Origin: Paenibacillus sp.
GTDB lineage: Bacteria > Bacillota > Bacilli > Paenibacillales > Paenibacillaceae
Direction of reading: 5' to 3'
DNA: 64,000 nucleotides
NCBI GenBank assembly: GCA_023512345.1
Contig: JAILZT010000002.1
Span: 186,001 to 250,000, forward strand
The translations under genes were made by a program, and so were the position numbers. Positions within the stretch are counted from its first letter, which is position 1. Every line of letters begins with the position of its first letter. Of this stretch, positions 8,515-16,965 are shown piece after piece. The notes beneath the pieces are model-generated. The model searched no databases. It saw nothing but the letters and a program-made list of their open reading frames with translations, and was not told the DNA's origin.

Positions 8515-9705
8515 TCAAAGTATTTTAGCCGGAGGTGAGTACATAGGATAGGCCGGCAGTTGCTCCTCCACTTCCCCTCCGTAAAGACGCACACTCATTA
8601 CGACACCCATACTAGCCATGTTGATCAATAAGGAGGTTCCGCCAAAACTGATAAACGGCAGGGTAATTCCCGTTAACGGCATTAAGCCTATAAAAGCACC
8701 TATGTTCTCCAATATTTGGTACATGAGCATAGATACAACCCCGACAATCAGGAAAGGCCCGCCCCGTTCCTTGCATTCCAAGGCAATTAAAATCATCCGA
8801 TGGATTAGAATGAAAAATAACAACAGCACCCCTGCCGATCCTATGAAACCGAATTCCTCGGCAATCTGCACAAAAATAGCATCCGAATATGTATAAGGCA
8901 CTCGATTATTCTGCACAGAGGTCCCTTCCATATACCCTTCACCGCTCATTCCTCCGGATGCGATGGCTATCTTGGCATTAGTAGTATGATAGCTGGCATC
9001 CTTGGAGGCCAAATCTGGAACCAGCCAAGGATCAAAGCGGTTCACTAGATGGTCAAGCCCCAACGTATCCTCGATAAAGCTGACCGCCTTGTCATGATAA
9101 TGAATGTAGCTAGTGACCCCGGCAAAAGCTAATCCGCCGATGATGATCAATCCGATGACAGCATGCGAAAACTTAATATTTCCGATCCACAGCAGTCCGA
9201 AAAAAATCACTGCATAGCTGAGTGCATTTCCCAAATCATTCAGCATAATCACAATCCCGAAGGGCAGCAGCGTGATTAACCCAAGAGGCACAGTATCCCG
9301 CCAGAAGGTCAGCTTGCTTTTATTTTTGTAGACCAGCACAGCGGCTAAAAAAACAATCAACACCAACTTAAATAGCTCGGCCGGCTGCAGCGAAAGCCCC
9401 CCCGGAATATCCAACCAACCTTTGGAACCATTCTTAGATTTTCCAATAAAGTTGACCAGCAACAGTAGGCCAATGCCAAACAAGTATATATACAGTCCAT
9501 TTTTGATAAGCAGTCTGTAGTCTATGAACATCAAACCAAAGAAGGCGATAAAACCCAACCCATAATAAACCAGCATTTTCAGATGGAATCCACCAAAGGT
9601 TTCGCTTCCGTTAGTCGAACTATAAATGGACGTGATACTTACAATCATCAGCAATATTAACATCAGCACGATAACGCCATCTATTTTTTTGACTTTCTCA
9701 AGCAT
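8515..9705 (-). CDS. RodA/FtsW/SpoVE-type SEDS membrane protein, copy 1
   Basis: SEDS proteins polymerise lipid II into glycan strands. I start this copy at 9705 (MLEKVKKIDG, 396 residues), because AAGGGGG precedes that ATG and the sister gene starts the same way. About ten membrane helices are visible, with family motifs LQPAELFKL, LNDLGNALSY, AIASGGMSGEG and the late PLTGITLPFISFGGTSLL. The extracellular loop reads RFDPWLVPD, with Val229 where RodA/FtsW normally have the catalytic Asp (aligned by the fixed distance to the YH and AIxSGG motifs). Asp225 and Asp231 flank it. No class B PBP partner is adjacent. Confidence 0.88.
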   Translation of the reverse strand: MLEKVKKIDGVIVLMLILLMIVSITSIYSSTNGSETFGGFHLKMLVYYGLGFIAFFGLMFIDYRLLIKNGLYIYLFGIGLLLLVNFIGKSKNGSKGWLDIPGGLSLQPAELFKLVLIVFLAAVLVYKNKSKLTFWRDTVPLGLITLLPFGIVIMLNDLGNALSYAVIFFGLLWIGNIKFSHAVIGLIIIGGLAFAGVTSYIHYHDKAVSFIEDTLGLDHLVNRFDPWLVPDLASKDASYHTTNAKIAIASGGMSGEGYMEGTSVQNNRVPYTYSDAIFVQIAEEFGFIGSAGVLLLFFILIHRMILIALECKERGGPFLIVGVVSMLMYQILENIGAFIGLMPLTGITLPFISFGGTSLLINMASMGVVMSVRLYGGEVEEQLPAYPMYSPPAKIL

Positions 9706-9844
9706 ACTGGTGTGCCCCCTTGCCCTTGAACTAGCCTGCACGCGGATAACTGCACGGAAGAGCTGTAGCCTTATTGTAAAGGATTGGAAGATAAGAATAC
9801 AATCTGTAGCCGATTGTTGCTTGCGGATGGCTGAGGAAGTCAAT

Positions 9845-10032
9845 GAAATAGATGTATTTTGTACACTTATTTCAGGCTTTGGTGCTCATAAGTATGGATA
9901 GATGTACCTTATGCAACTAAAAACACGAATACGCCGGTTAACGTCCGGAATATCAAAAAATAAGTGTATAAAGTGCAATTAAGCACCCCACAGTGTGCTA
10001 AGAGAGAAATATAAGTGTACTTTGTGCAACTA
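9845..10032. repeat. Four-unit intergenic repeat cluster (ATGTA-TTTGTGCAACT type)
   Basis: Four related units stand near 9845-9870, 9896-9920, 9957-9981 and 10007-10032. Examples are AGATGTATTTTGTACACTTA, AGATGTACCTTATGCAACTA and AAGTGTACTTTGTGCAACTA. They are spaced about 50-60 bases apart. They fill the 511-bp gap between the two SEDS genes together with a small GAGGG hairpin (10094-10114) and the copy-2 terminator. No coding frame with a ribosome binding site was seen here. Confidence 0.6.
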
Positions 10033-10149
10033 TCGATAAAATTAGCGGGCGAAGTTCCTTCTAAATGCCCAAACGGGGTGTCGGGTGCAGAAATAGAGGG
10101 GGAAAATCCCTCTACTGGGGTACTGATTTTGGTGCTGAGCCTTTTTTTC

Positions 10150-10191
10150 AAAAAAAACCGCCAGAGCAATCACAAGGATTGTCTGACGGTT
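10150..10191 (-). terminator. Rho-independent terminator after SEDS copy 2
   Basis: On the minus strand AACCGTCAGACAATC pairs with GATTGCTCTGGCGGTT and is followed by eight U residues. It separates the two SEDS copies transcriptionally. Confidence 0.9.
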
Positions 10192-10216
10192 TCACTGTAA
10201 AGTATAGACCATGCGT

Positions 10217-11401
10217 TTACATCTGTTTGGTTGGCGCTTGATAAGCCGTGCTTCTGGGGAGATCCTCTTCAATCTCTTGGCCATGAAGCTTCACACTCAT
10301 CACGAGGCCTATACTTGCCATATTAATTAACAGCGAGGTTCCTCCATAGCTTATGAAAGGGAGGGTAATTCCCGTTAGCGGCATCAGGCCGATAAAGGCA
10401 CCGATATTTTCAAAAATCTGATACAGCATCATAGCGACTACACCAACAATCAAGAAGGGTCCGCTGCGATCCCGGCATTCCAGGGCAATTAAAATCATTC
10501 GGTGAATCAGTATGAAATACAACAGAAGTACCGCCGCTGAGCCGACAAAACCAAACTCTTCAGCAATCTGTACGAAGATAGAGTCCGAGTACGTGTAAGG
10601 TACACGATCCGTTTGAACCGACGTCCCCTCCATATAACCTTCTCCGCTCATCCCTCCTGAAGCAATAGCTAACTTAGCATTTTTGGTATGATAACTAGCT
10701 TTAGCGGTCGCTTTGTCTGGTACGAGCCAAGGGTCGAAGCGCTCCACCCAGTGTGATCGGTTAATATCCTGAAGGAATGTTTTAATCTCATCGTGAAAAT
10801 GAATGTAGCTCATGATTCCGGCAGTCGCAGTACTTGCTATAACTACGAATCCTATAAGCGCATGGGAGAATTTAATATTTCCAATCCATAGAAGCCCGAC
10901 TAAAATCACAATGTAGGATAAGGCATTTCCTAAGTCATTCTGAGAAATGACCACTAGAAAAGGCAGCAGTGTGATTAGTCCCATCGGTAAAATATCATGC
11001 CAAAAGAGCAGCTTGTTTTTATTTTTACGGAAAAGTACAGCGGATAGGAAAAGGATCAGCACCAGTTTAAACAGCTCAGCTGGCTGGAGACCCAGTGAAC
11101 CAAACTTTATCCAGCCTTGAGCTCCATTCTCTTCTGTCCCGATGAAGCTGACAAGCACAAGCAATGCAACACCCGAGATATATGCATATAAGGCATACTT
11201 AACCAGCAGCCGAAAATCCACAAAAGTAAAACCTAGAAACGCAATAAATCCAAGCACATAAAATTTAATCATCCGAATCTGAAAGCCGTCCAGCTTGTCT
11301 CTCCCATGAGTAACACTGTAGATGGCAAAGATGCTGACGACCATTAACAATACGAGAATGAGTACGATAACACCGTCAATTTTTTTGATCTTCTGAAGCA
11401 T
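10217..11401 (-). CDS. RodA/FtsW/SpoVE-type SEDS membrane protein, copy 2
   Basis: A 394-residue paralogue of the downstream gene, close to identical in several helices and clearly the result of a tandem duplication. It has the same layout of roughly ten helices with LQPAELFKL, QNDLGNALSY, AIASGGMSGEG and PLTGITLPFISYGGTSLL. The loop is RFDPWLVPD again, with Val227 at the position of the catalytic Asp of RodA and FtsW, and the usual GKG and PExxTDF motifs read GEG and PYTYSDS. A lipid II polymerase, flippase-like or regulatory role cannot be told apart from sequence. It lies 79 bp after prmC with no visible terminator between them. Confidence 0.88.
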   Translation of the reverse strand: MLQKIKKIDGVIVLILVLLMVVSIFAIYSVTHGRDKLDGFQIRMIKFYVLGFIAFLGFTFVDFRLLVKYALYAYISGVALLVLVSFIGTEENGAQGWIKFGSLGLQPAELFKLVLILFLSAVLFRKNKNKLLFWHDILPMGLITLLPFLVVISQNDLGNALSYIVILVGLLWIGNIKFSHALIGFVVIASTATAGIMSYIHFHDEIKTFLQDINRSHWVERFDPWLVPDKATAKASYHTKNAKLAIASGGMSGEGYMEGTSVQTDRVPYTYSDSIFVQIAEEFGFVGSAAVLLLYFILIHRMILIALECRDRSGPFLIVGVVAMMLYQIFENIGAFIGLMPLTGITLPFISYGGTSLLINMASIGLVMSVKLHGQEIEEDLPRSTAYQAPTKQM

Positions 11402-11480
11402 GCTTTGCCTCCTTACTCTGTGTTAGTGATTATACAAATCCTTATGGGCATGCATGTCCCAGAATTAGAGTGGTAAGGGA

Positions 11481-12407
11481 TTAACGCGATATTCCGAGCA
11501 CATGCCGCGGAATACCGGCGAGATCGTTAATTGTAACGATCTCGCTCCAGTGGCCGGCCGCCGTAAGCAGGCCGGCCACCTGCTCCGCCTGGCCGAGGCC
11601 AAGCTCGAAGCCGACCAGCCGCGGCGGAGCCGGGAGCAGCGTAAGCTGCTCCATCATGCGGCGGTACGGGTCGAGCCCGTCCTCGCCGCCGTCCAGTGCC
11701 GTGCGCGGCTCATGCTCTCGCACCTCGCGCTGCAACCCGGCGATATCACCGCCGGGAATGTACGGCGGGTTGGAGACGAGGATATCCGTCTCCATTCCCG
11801 CAAACGGCTCGAGCAAGTCGCCGAGCCGGAAGTCCACAGCCGCGGCGTGGCGCAAGGCATTGCGCGCCGCCACGGCCAGTGCCGCCGGCGAAATGTCGCC
11901 GGCGGAGACCCGCCACGCTGGCGCTTCGGCAGCCAGCGTTACCGAGATCGCGCCGCTGCCGGCGCCGATGTCCACAGCGGCCAATGAACGTGCGGATGGT
12001 GTTCCATCCGCAGTTTGGCCGCCAATCCGCCCATCCGGCCATAGCTCCGCGCCGTACTTCAAGATCGCCTCGACGAGCAGCTCCGTCTCGGGCCGGGGAA
12101 TAAGCACATCGGGCGTCACTTCAAAGCTCCGCCCGTAGAATTCCTGTTCCCCTATAATGTACTGCACGGGTTCTCCCGTGCCGCGGCGGGTAACAGATTC
12201 CTCCCAAACAGAACGCTTCTCAGCTGGAAAAGGATCAGCAAATGCAGTGTAATACGCCGCGCCGGACAAGCCAAGAGCATGCTCCAGCAGCAATTGGGCA
12301 CTGCGCTGCGGCTCGTTACAGCCGCGCTGGCTCAAAAAAGAAGAAGCCTCCGCAAAGGCTTCCCGGATGCTTTGCACTTCCGACATGACAAAAGCGCCAT
12401 CATTCAA
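11481..12407 (-). CDS. prmC: Peptide chain release factor N5-glutamine methyltransferase
   Basis: PrmC methylates the Gln of the GGQ motif in release factors RF1 and RF2. The 308-residue protein has an N-terminal helical domain and a SAM-binding domain with VDIGAGSGAISVTLA (around residue 140) and the catalytic NPPY motif in ILVSNPPYIPGG. PRPETELLVE precedes the SAM site. The start codon is TTG at 12407, supported by AGGAG nine bases upstream; the next Met (12386) has no such site. It follows prfA by 4 bp. The segment 11.5-12.0 kb is markedly G+C rich compared with prfA. Confidence 0.95.
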   Translation of the reverse strand: MNDGAFVMSEVQSIREAFAEASSFLSQRGCNEPQRSAQLLLEHALGLSGAAYYTAFADPFPAEKRSVWEESVTRRGTGEPVQYIIGEQEFYGRSFEVTPDVLIPRPETELLVEAILKYGAELWPDGRIGGQTADGTPSARSLAAVDIGAGSGAISVTLAAEAPAWRVSAGDISPAALAVAARNALRHAAAVDFRLGDLLEPFAGMETDILVSNPPYIPGGDIAGLQREVREHEPRTALDGGEDGLDPYRRMMEQLTLLPAPPRLVGFELGLGQAEQVAGLLTAAGHWSEIVTINDLAGIPRHVLGISR

Positions 12408-12411
12408 AGCA

Positions 12412-13482
12412 TTATTCTCCTTTTTCCATCAATTCAGTCTGCTCTGCAATCGACAAAGCTGAAATGATTTCAGTAATATCCCCGTTCATAATCTGTTCCA
12501 GACGGTGAAGCGTCAAGCCAATACGATGATCGGTCACGCGGCTTTGCGGGAAATTGTACGTACGAATACGCTCACTACGGTCACCCGTACCCACTTTGCT
12601 CTTGCGCTCCCCGGCATATTTCGCTTCTTCCTCTTGGCGTTTGAGGTCAGAGATACGAGCGCGCAGAACTTGCAGCGCCTTCTCCTTATTGGAGTTCTGT
12701 GATTTACCATCCTGACAAGTAGCCATAATACCCGTTGGTATATGTGTTACGCGTACAGCGGATTTGGTTGTATTAACGGACTGACCGCCTGCTCCACTCG
12801 AGCAGAATGTATCTACACGAATATCTCTATCGTGAATTTCAATTTCAAATTCTTCCGCTTCCGGCATCACGGATACTGTTGATGTAGACGTATGAATCCG
12901 TCCGCCTGATTCGGTCGTAGGAATACGTTGCACACGGTGTGCACCGCTTTCGAACTTCATCTTGCTGTATGCGCCACGGCCATTAATGAGGAAGATGACC
13001 TCTTTAAATCCGCCCAGGTCATTAGCATTCACATCCATAAGTTCTACGCGCCAGCCTTGTGTATCGGCATAACGAGTGTACATACGGTACAAATCAGAAG
13101 CGAACAACGCCGCTTCATCTCCGCCAGCAGCTCCACGAATTTCCACTATCACATTCTTATCATCATTAGGGTCTTTAGGAAGCAGCAGAAGACGAATTCT
13201 CTCCTCCAATTCCACCTGGCGACCGGAAAGGTCATCAATTTCCATCTTGACCATTTCCTTCATTTCATCGTCAAGCTTCTCGCCCTGCATCATTTTAGCA
13301 GCATCGAGCTCTTCCATTACATTTTTATATTCGGCATACGCCTCGTAGGCGGGCTGCAGATCTGATTGTTCTTTGGAATAGTCCCTCAGTTTTTTACTGT
13401 CGTTTGCAACGTCCGGGTCACAAAGCAGTTCACTGAGTTTCTCATAGCGGTCCGCCAGGGCTTGCAATCGGTCCAACAACAA
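12412..13482 (-). CDS. prfA: Peptide chain release factor 1
   Basis: RF1 recognises UAA and UAG and triggers peptide release. The 356-residue protein has the PxT codon-recognition motif as PTT in [17 protein letters not shown] and the catalytic GGQ in [13 protein letters not shown]. The N-terminal coiled segment begins [16 protein letters not shown]. The start is TTG, with an AGGAGAGGTG site upstream. It is the natural substrate of PrmC, which is encoded next to it. Confidence 0.98.
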   Translation of the reverse strand: MLLDRLQALADRYEKLSELLCDPDVANDSKKLRDYSKEQSDLQPAYEAYAEYKNVMEELDAAKMMQGEKLDDEMKEMVKMEIDDLSGRQVELEERIRLLLLPKDPNDDKNVIVEIRGAAGGDEAALFASDLYRMYTRYADTQGWRVELMDVNANDLGGFKEVIFLINGRGAYSKMKFESGAHRVQRIPTTESGGRIHTSTSTVSVMPEAEEFEIEIHDRDIRVDTFCSSGAGGQSVNTTKSAVRVTHIPTGIMATCQDGKSQNSNKEKALQVLRARISDLKRQEEEAKYAGERKSKVGTGDRSERIRTYNFPQSRVTDHRIGLTLHRLEQIMNGDITEIISALSIAEQTELMEKGE

Positions 13483-13513
13483 GGGAATTCACCTCTCCTA
13501 ATTCAATTTAACT

Positions 13514-13694
13514 TTACAAAAAGAAACGGCTTTGCCATCCTCAATGGGACGGTATCTGTTCCTTGTAGAAGATCTAAATCACGTATTTAATAACATGGAT
13601 ACACGACTTTATATTATAGCACCAATTAGTTGAATTGGCTACACCTTTAGACGCAGCCTGCCAAATTATAGTGAACCTATACATTCTCATATTA
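13514..13694. repeat. Dispersed intergenic repeat, degenerate copy C
   Basis: It opens with AAAAAGAAACGGCTTTGCCA and GGGACGGTATCTGTTCC and, after a roughly 95-base interruption, ends with the AT-rich tail TATACATTCTCATATTATAA. The order of head and tail agrees with copies A and B. Confidence 0.6.
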
Positions 13695-13695
13695 T

Positions 13696-13740
13696 AAAAA
13701 GACCCTCCTATCAGTAGAAATCTACCTACGGGGAGGGTCC
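13696..13740 (-). terminator. Rho-independent terminator after ychF
   Basis: GACCCTCC pairs with GGAGGGTC and on the minus strand is followed by TTTTTAT, 30 bases past the ychF stop. Confidence 0.9.
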
Positions 13741-13771
13741 TAGATTACTTATATCTTAAGATGCTTCTAAA

Positions 13772-14872
13772 CTATACGTTGAAACGGAAATGCATAACGT
13801 CGCCGTCCTGCACCAGATATTCTTTACCTTCCAAACGAAGCTGGCCCCGCTCTTTTGCACCATTCATGGAACCGGCAGCAAGCAGATCAGCATAAGCCAC
13901 TACTTCCGCACGAATAAAGCCACGTTCGAAGTCTGTATGAATAACACCTGCTGCTCCTGGTGCTTTGGTTCCGCGGCGGATGGTCCAAGCACGAACCTCC
14001 TGAACACCTGCGGTAAAATACGTATACAATCCAAGCAGTTTATAGGCCGCTTTAATCAAACGGTTAAGACCGGATTCCTGCAGTCCAAGCTCTTCCAGGA
14101 ACATTGCTTTGTCTTCGCCCTCTAGTTCAGCAATTTCAGCTTCTACCTTTGCACTGATCGGCACTACTTCGGAATTCTCTTCTGCGGCAAATTTACGCAC
14201 TTGCTGCACATAAGGGTTCTCTTCGGCAGTTGCTACTTCTTCCTCACCGACATTAGCTGCATACAGTACCGGCTTTAATGTCAGCAAGTGAAGATCGCGT
14301 ACGATAAGGCGTTCATCATCAGACAACTCTACACTCCGTACAGGCATATCGTTATATAGGGATTCCTTGATGCGTTCCAACAATTCAACCTCTTGAGCGT
14401 ATTTCTTGTCGCCGCCCTTGATGTTTTTGCGGGATCTGTCAATTCGTTTCTCAACACTTTCCAGATCAGCAAGAATAAGTTCCAGATTAATCGTCTGAAT
14501 ATCGCTCACTGGATTGACTTTACCATCCACGTGCGTAACGTTCTCGTCTTCAAAGCAACGTACAACATGTACAATCGCATCGACTTCCCGAATATGAGCT
14601 AGAAATTTATTGCCTAGGCCTTCACCTTTACTAGCGCCACGTACAAGCCCAGCGATATCAACAAATTCAAAAGCAGTCGGTACTGTTTTGTTCGGTTGTA
14701 CCAGTTCAGTCAACTTGTCCAGACGTTCGTCCGGAACTTCGACAACACCCACGTTAGGGTCAATAGTACAGAAAGGATAGTTCGCAGCTTCTGCTCCCGC
14801 TTGCGTAATTGCGTTAAACAATGTAGATTTCCCTACGTTGGGAAGTCCGACTATACCAGCTTTCAAAGCCAT
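13772..14872 (-). CDS. ychF: Redox-regulated ATPase/GTPase YchF (OLA1 family)
   Basis: A 366-residue Obg-family P-loop NTPase that binds ribosomes and prefers ATP. The G1 motif is [18 protein letters not shown] at the N-terminus and the G3 region is [22 protein letters not shown]. The usual NKxD guanine-specificity motif is replaced by YAANVGEEE, as is typical for this family. The C-terminal TGS-like domain contains [16 protein letters not shown] and ends in [14 protein letters not shown]. An AGGAG site precedes the ATG. Confidence 0.97.
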   Translation of the reverse strand: MALKAGIVGLPNVGKSTLFNAITQAGAEAANYPFCTIDPNVGVVEVPDERLDKLTELVQPNKTVPTAFEFVDIAGLVRGASKGEGLGNKFLAHIREVDAIVHVVRCFEDENVTHVDGKVNPVSDIQTINLELILADLESVEKRIDRSRKNIKGGDKKYAQEVELLERIKESLYNDMPVRSVELSDDERLIVRDLHLLTLKPVLYAANVGEEEVATAEENPYVQQVRKFAAEENSEVVPISAKVEAEIAELEGEDKAMFLEELGLQESGLNRLIKAAYKLLGLYTYFTAGVQEVRAWTIRRGTKAPGAAGVIHTDFERGFIRAEVVAYADLLAAGSMNGAKERGQLRLEGKEYLVQDGDVMHFRFNV

Positions 14873-15080
14873 TTATATGACAACTCCTATTTTCAGTTAA
14901 ATTGATCATCCGAAAAACCACGCGATCTAACCCATTATATATTAGAAGCTAGGGTCCAGCAACACCGGATGTCAAGCGGATGTGACGATGTTCGGACTGC
15001 AGCTTTCCCGATGAAGAGAATCCTTTATGCCCATAACCGCTGATAGCACAATATATCCTCCGCACATAGCAGCAGGTTCG

Positions 15081-15114
15081 ATATTATGGAACATATAGAT
15101 TCTTATATCTCAAT
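15081..15114. repeat. Tail-only copy of the dispersed repeat
   Basis: ATATTATGGAACATATAGAT followed by TCTTATATCTCAATAAA resembles the AT-rich tail of copies A-C and, like them, directly abuts a terminator. The rest of the 300-bp gap 14873-15172 shows no gene. Confidence 0.4.
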
Positions 15115-15141
15115 AAAAAAAAGCGTCCGAAAAGGCCGCTC
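15115..15141 (-). terminator. Probable terminator after the GNAT gene
   Basis: On the minus strand AGCGGCC and GGACGCT pair around TTTTC, followed by eight U. The stem has one mismatch. Confidence 0.65.
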
Positions 15142-15172
15142 TTAAACATCGTATGAGTAAAATCAGGATTGA

Positions 15173-15643
15173 TTACAGCTCTTTAGACATTGTAATGTCC
15201 GTTGAAATATATCCCATTTTTTTGTACAGTTCGAATGCACGGCTGTTCTGTCCAAAGACATGCAGCCCAATCTTCTTGACATTCATCTCCCGGGCTTCTT
15301 CATCAAGCGCCAGCATAGCCTGCTTCCCGTAGCCCTTGCCCTGAAAAGGTTCGAAGACATAAAAGTCATATATGAAGGCTTCCAATCCATTCCTTCCCTC
15401 GGTTACATTGAACCATATATAACCAGCTTGGGTTTCACTCGCAATCTCTACTATAGAATATAAATAAGCGCCTTCCGTATGCAGGCCCTTTGGTAGAAAG
15501 CGTGTCATCTCTTCCTGGGATTGCTTAAGTGCGTTCTTCGCATCCCATGCTCCGGCTTTTACTTTGTCTTCCGCATAATCACGAATGGATTGGCTTAAGA
15601 AAAATTGATAGGTTGATTCGTCCATATGGACCAGTTTGATCAT
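15173..15643 (-). CDS. GNAT family N-acetyltransferase
   Basis: A 156-residue acetyltransferase of the GNAT fold. The acetyl-CoA loop is FQGKGYGKQAMLALDEEAR (about residue 110), preceded by the beta strand AFIYDFYVFEP and followed by GLHVFGQNSRAFELYKKMGY, the typical C-terminal signature. The substrate cannot be told. The ATG at 15643 is preferred, with AAGGAAG about 12 bases upstream; the GTG at 15655 would overlap that site. Confidence 0.85.
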   Translation of the reverse strand: MIKLVHMDESTYQFFLSQSIRDYAEDKVKAGAWDAKNALKQSQEEMTRFLPKGLHTEGAYLYSIVEIASETQAGYIWFNVTEGRNGLEAFIYDFYVFEPFQGKGYGKQAMLALDEEAREMNVKKIGLHVFGQNSRAFELYKKMGYISTDITMSKEL

Positions 15644-15689
15644 AGTTATCAGCACTTCCTTACTTCTGTATTTCTTGAGTTTTGTCTTG

Positions 15690-16823
15690 TTACCGACGTA
15701 TCAATCGCGGTGTCCCGCTCAATGCCTTGAGATCTTGGACGCCGATACCGAACATTGCGGTCCGCAGCTCCAATTCCACTTGCGCCAACGCACGGTCGAG
15801 CGCCTCTTCCGATTCTACTGCCGGCCCGAGCAGGCCTCGGCCAAATCCGGCTAGATCAGCTCCCAGGGCAAGAGCCTTTGCAGCGTCAACACCATTCTTC
15901 AGCCCCCCGCTGCCAATAAGCGCGCCCTCCGGGGAAGCAGCCCTTACCTCTGTGATGCAATCGGCGGTGGGTATGCCCCAATCTGCAAAAGCCTCGGCCG
16001 CAGCGCGACGAATAGGGTCTGTATTTCGGAACTTTTCAACTTGGCTCCAAGAAGTGCCCCCAGCACCCGCCACATCGACAAAGGAAACCCCGGCATGATA
16101 CAAGCGGGCTGCTGTATCGCCATCAATCCCCCAGCCGACCTCCTTGATGCCAACAGGCACTTCAAGCATTCGGCATACCTTCTCAATCTGTGGCAGCAGG
16201 GCAGCAAACCCCGTATTACCTTCCGGCTGAAATACCTCCTGAAGTCCATTCAGGTGAAGAACTAGAAAGTCAGCTCCGGCAATATCCACAGCTCGGCGGC
16301 ATTCCTCTATGCCGAATCCATATGACAACTGAACAGCCCCGATATTCGCTATGATCGGGATACTTGGCGCCTTATCCCGAACATGGAACGTTGCCGCAAG
16401 CTCCGACCGCTCTACGGCAGCCCGAACCGAACCCACTCCCAGTGCCCAACCGCGGTGTTCAGCTGCTTCCGCCAACCTGGCATTAATTGCACCCGTTGCT
16501 GCACTGCCTCCTGTCATGGAGCTGATCAGGAAAGGCGTACGAAGCTGCCGGTTCAAAAACACTGTTTGCAGCGAAATATCATCAAAGTTAAGCTCCGGGA
16601 GAGCATTGTGCCGAAAACGGTAGTGTTCAAACCCAGTGGTTATACCGCTGCCGCCCACCTCTTCGTTCAGGCAGAGTCGTACATGCTCAATTTTCCGCTC
16701 TCCTGTTCTAGATGAGGGCAGGAGTGACATAGGGTTAGAACCCTCGCCAGTCTGCATTGCTTTGTCCGTACTGAACTGCCCTTCCTCATTACGCGGAACG
16801 GCATCCTGCGGCATGTAATTCAT
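15690..16823 (-). CDS. fni: Isopentenyl-diphosphate delta-isomerase, type 2 (FMN dependent)
   Basis: The enzyme interconverts IPP and DMAPP, supplying both units for farnesyl diphosphate and so for the carotenoid operon just upstream. The 377-residue protein shows the type 2 pattern: PFLISSMTGGS, ALGVGSVRAAVE, IIANIGAVQLSYG, the Gln-containing HLNGLQEVFQPEGN, GIKEVGWGI, VDVAGAGGTSW and a C-terminal GSGGLKNGVDAAKALALGAD. A GGGAGGAAG site precedes the start. The gap to the crt operon is 142 bp, so read-through from it is possible. Confidence 0.95.
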   Translation of the reverse strand: MNYMPQDAVPRNEEGQFSTDKAMQTGEGSNPMSLLPSSRTGERKIEHVRLCLNEEVGGSGITTGFEHYRFRHNALPELNFDDISLQTVFLNRQLRTPFLISSMTGGSAATGAINARLAEAAEHRGWALGVGSVRAAVERSELAATFHVRDKAPSIPIIANIGAVQLSYGFGIEECRRAVDIAGADFLVLHLNGLQEVFQPEGNTGFAALLPQIEKVCRMLEVPVGIKEVGWGIDGDTAARLYHAGVSFVDVAGAGGTSWSQVEKFRNTDPIRRAAAEAFADWGIPTADCITEVRAASPEGALIGSGGLKNGVDAAKALALGADLAGFGRGLLGPAVESEEALDRALAQVELELRTAMFGIGVQDLKALSGTPRLIRR

Positions 16824-16965
16824 GATGTCTTCCTCCCGTTCCTAACCTTTATTTCACTTATGCTCCATAGGCCTTGTCCCTTAAGCATACTTCTATTCAC
16901 AATACTATTCATTATAACACATCCCTGTGCAGGAATTTACAATAAGAGGATATTCTCATGCTGAG

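Noticed and set aside
9626..10200. Small frames in the gap between the SEDS genes
   Set aside because: They overlap the SEDS start, the repeat cluster and the terminator, and no ribosome binding site was found.
11502..12138. Long frames on both strands opposite prmC
   Set aside because: They arise from the G+C-rich third codon positions of prmC; their translations are low-complexity Arg/Ala/Pro and they lack start signals.
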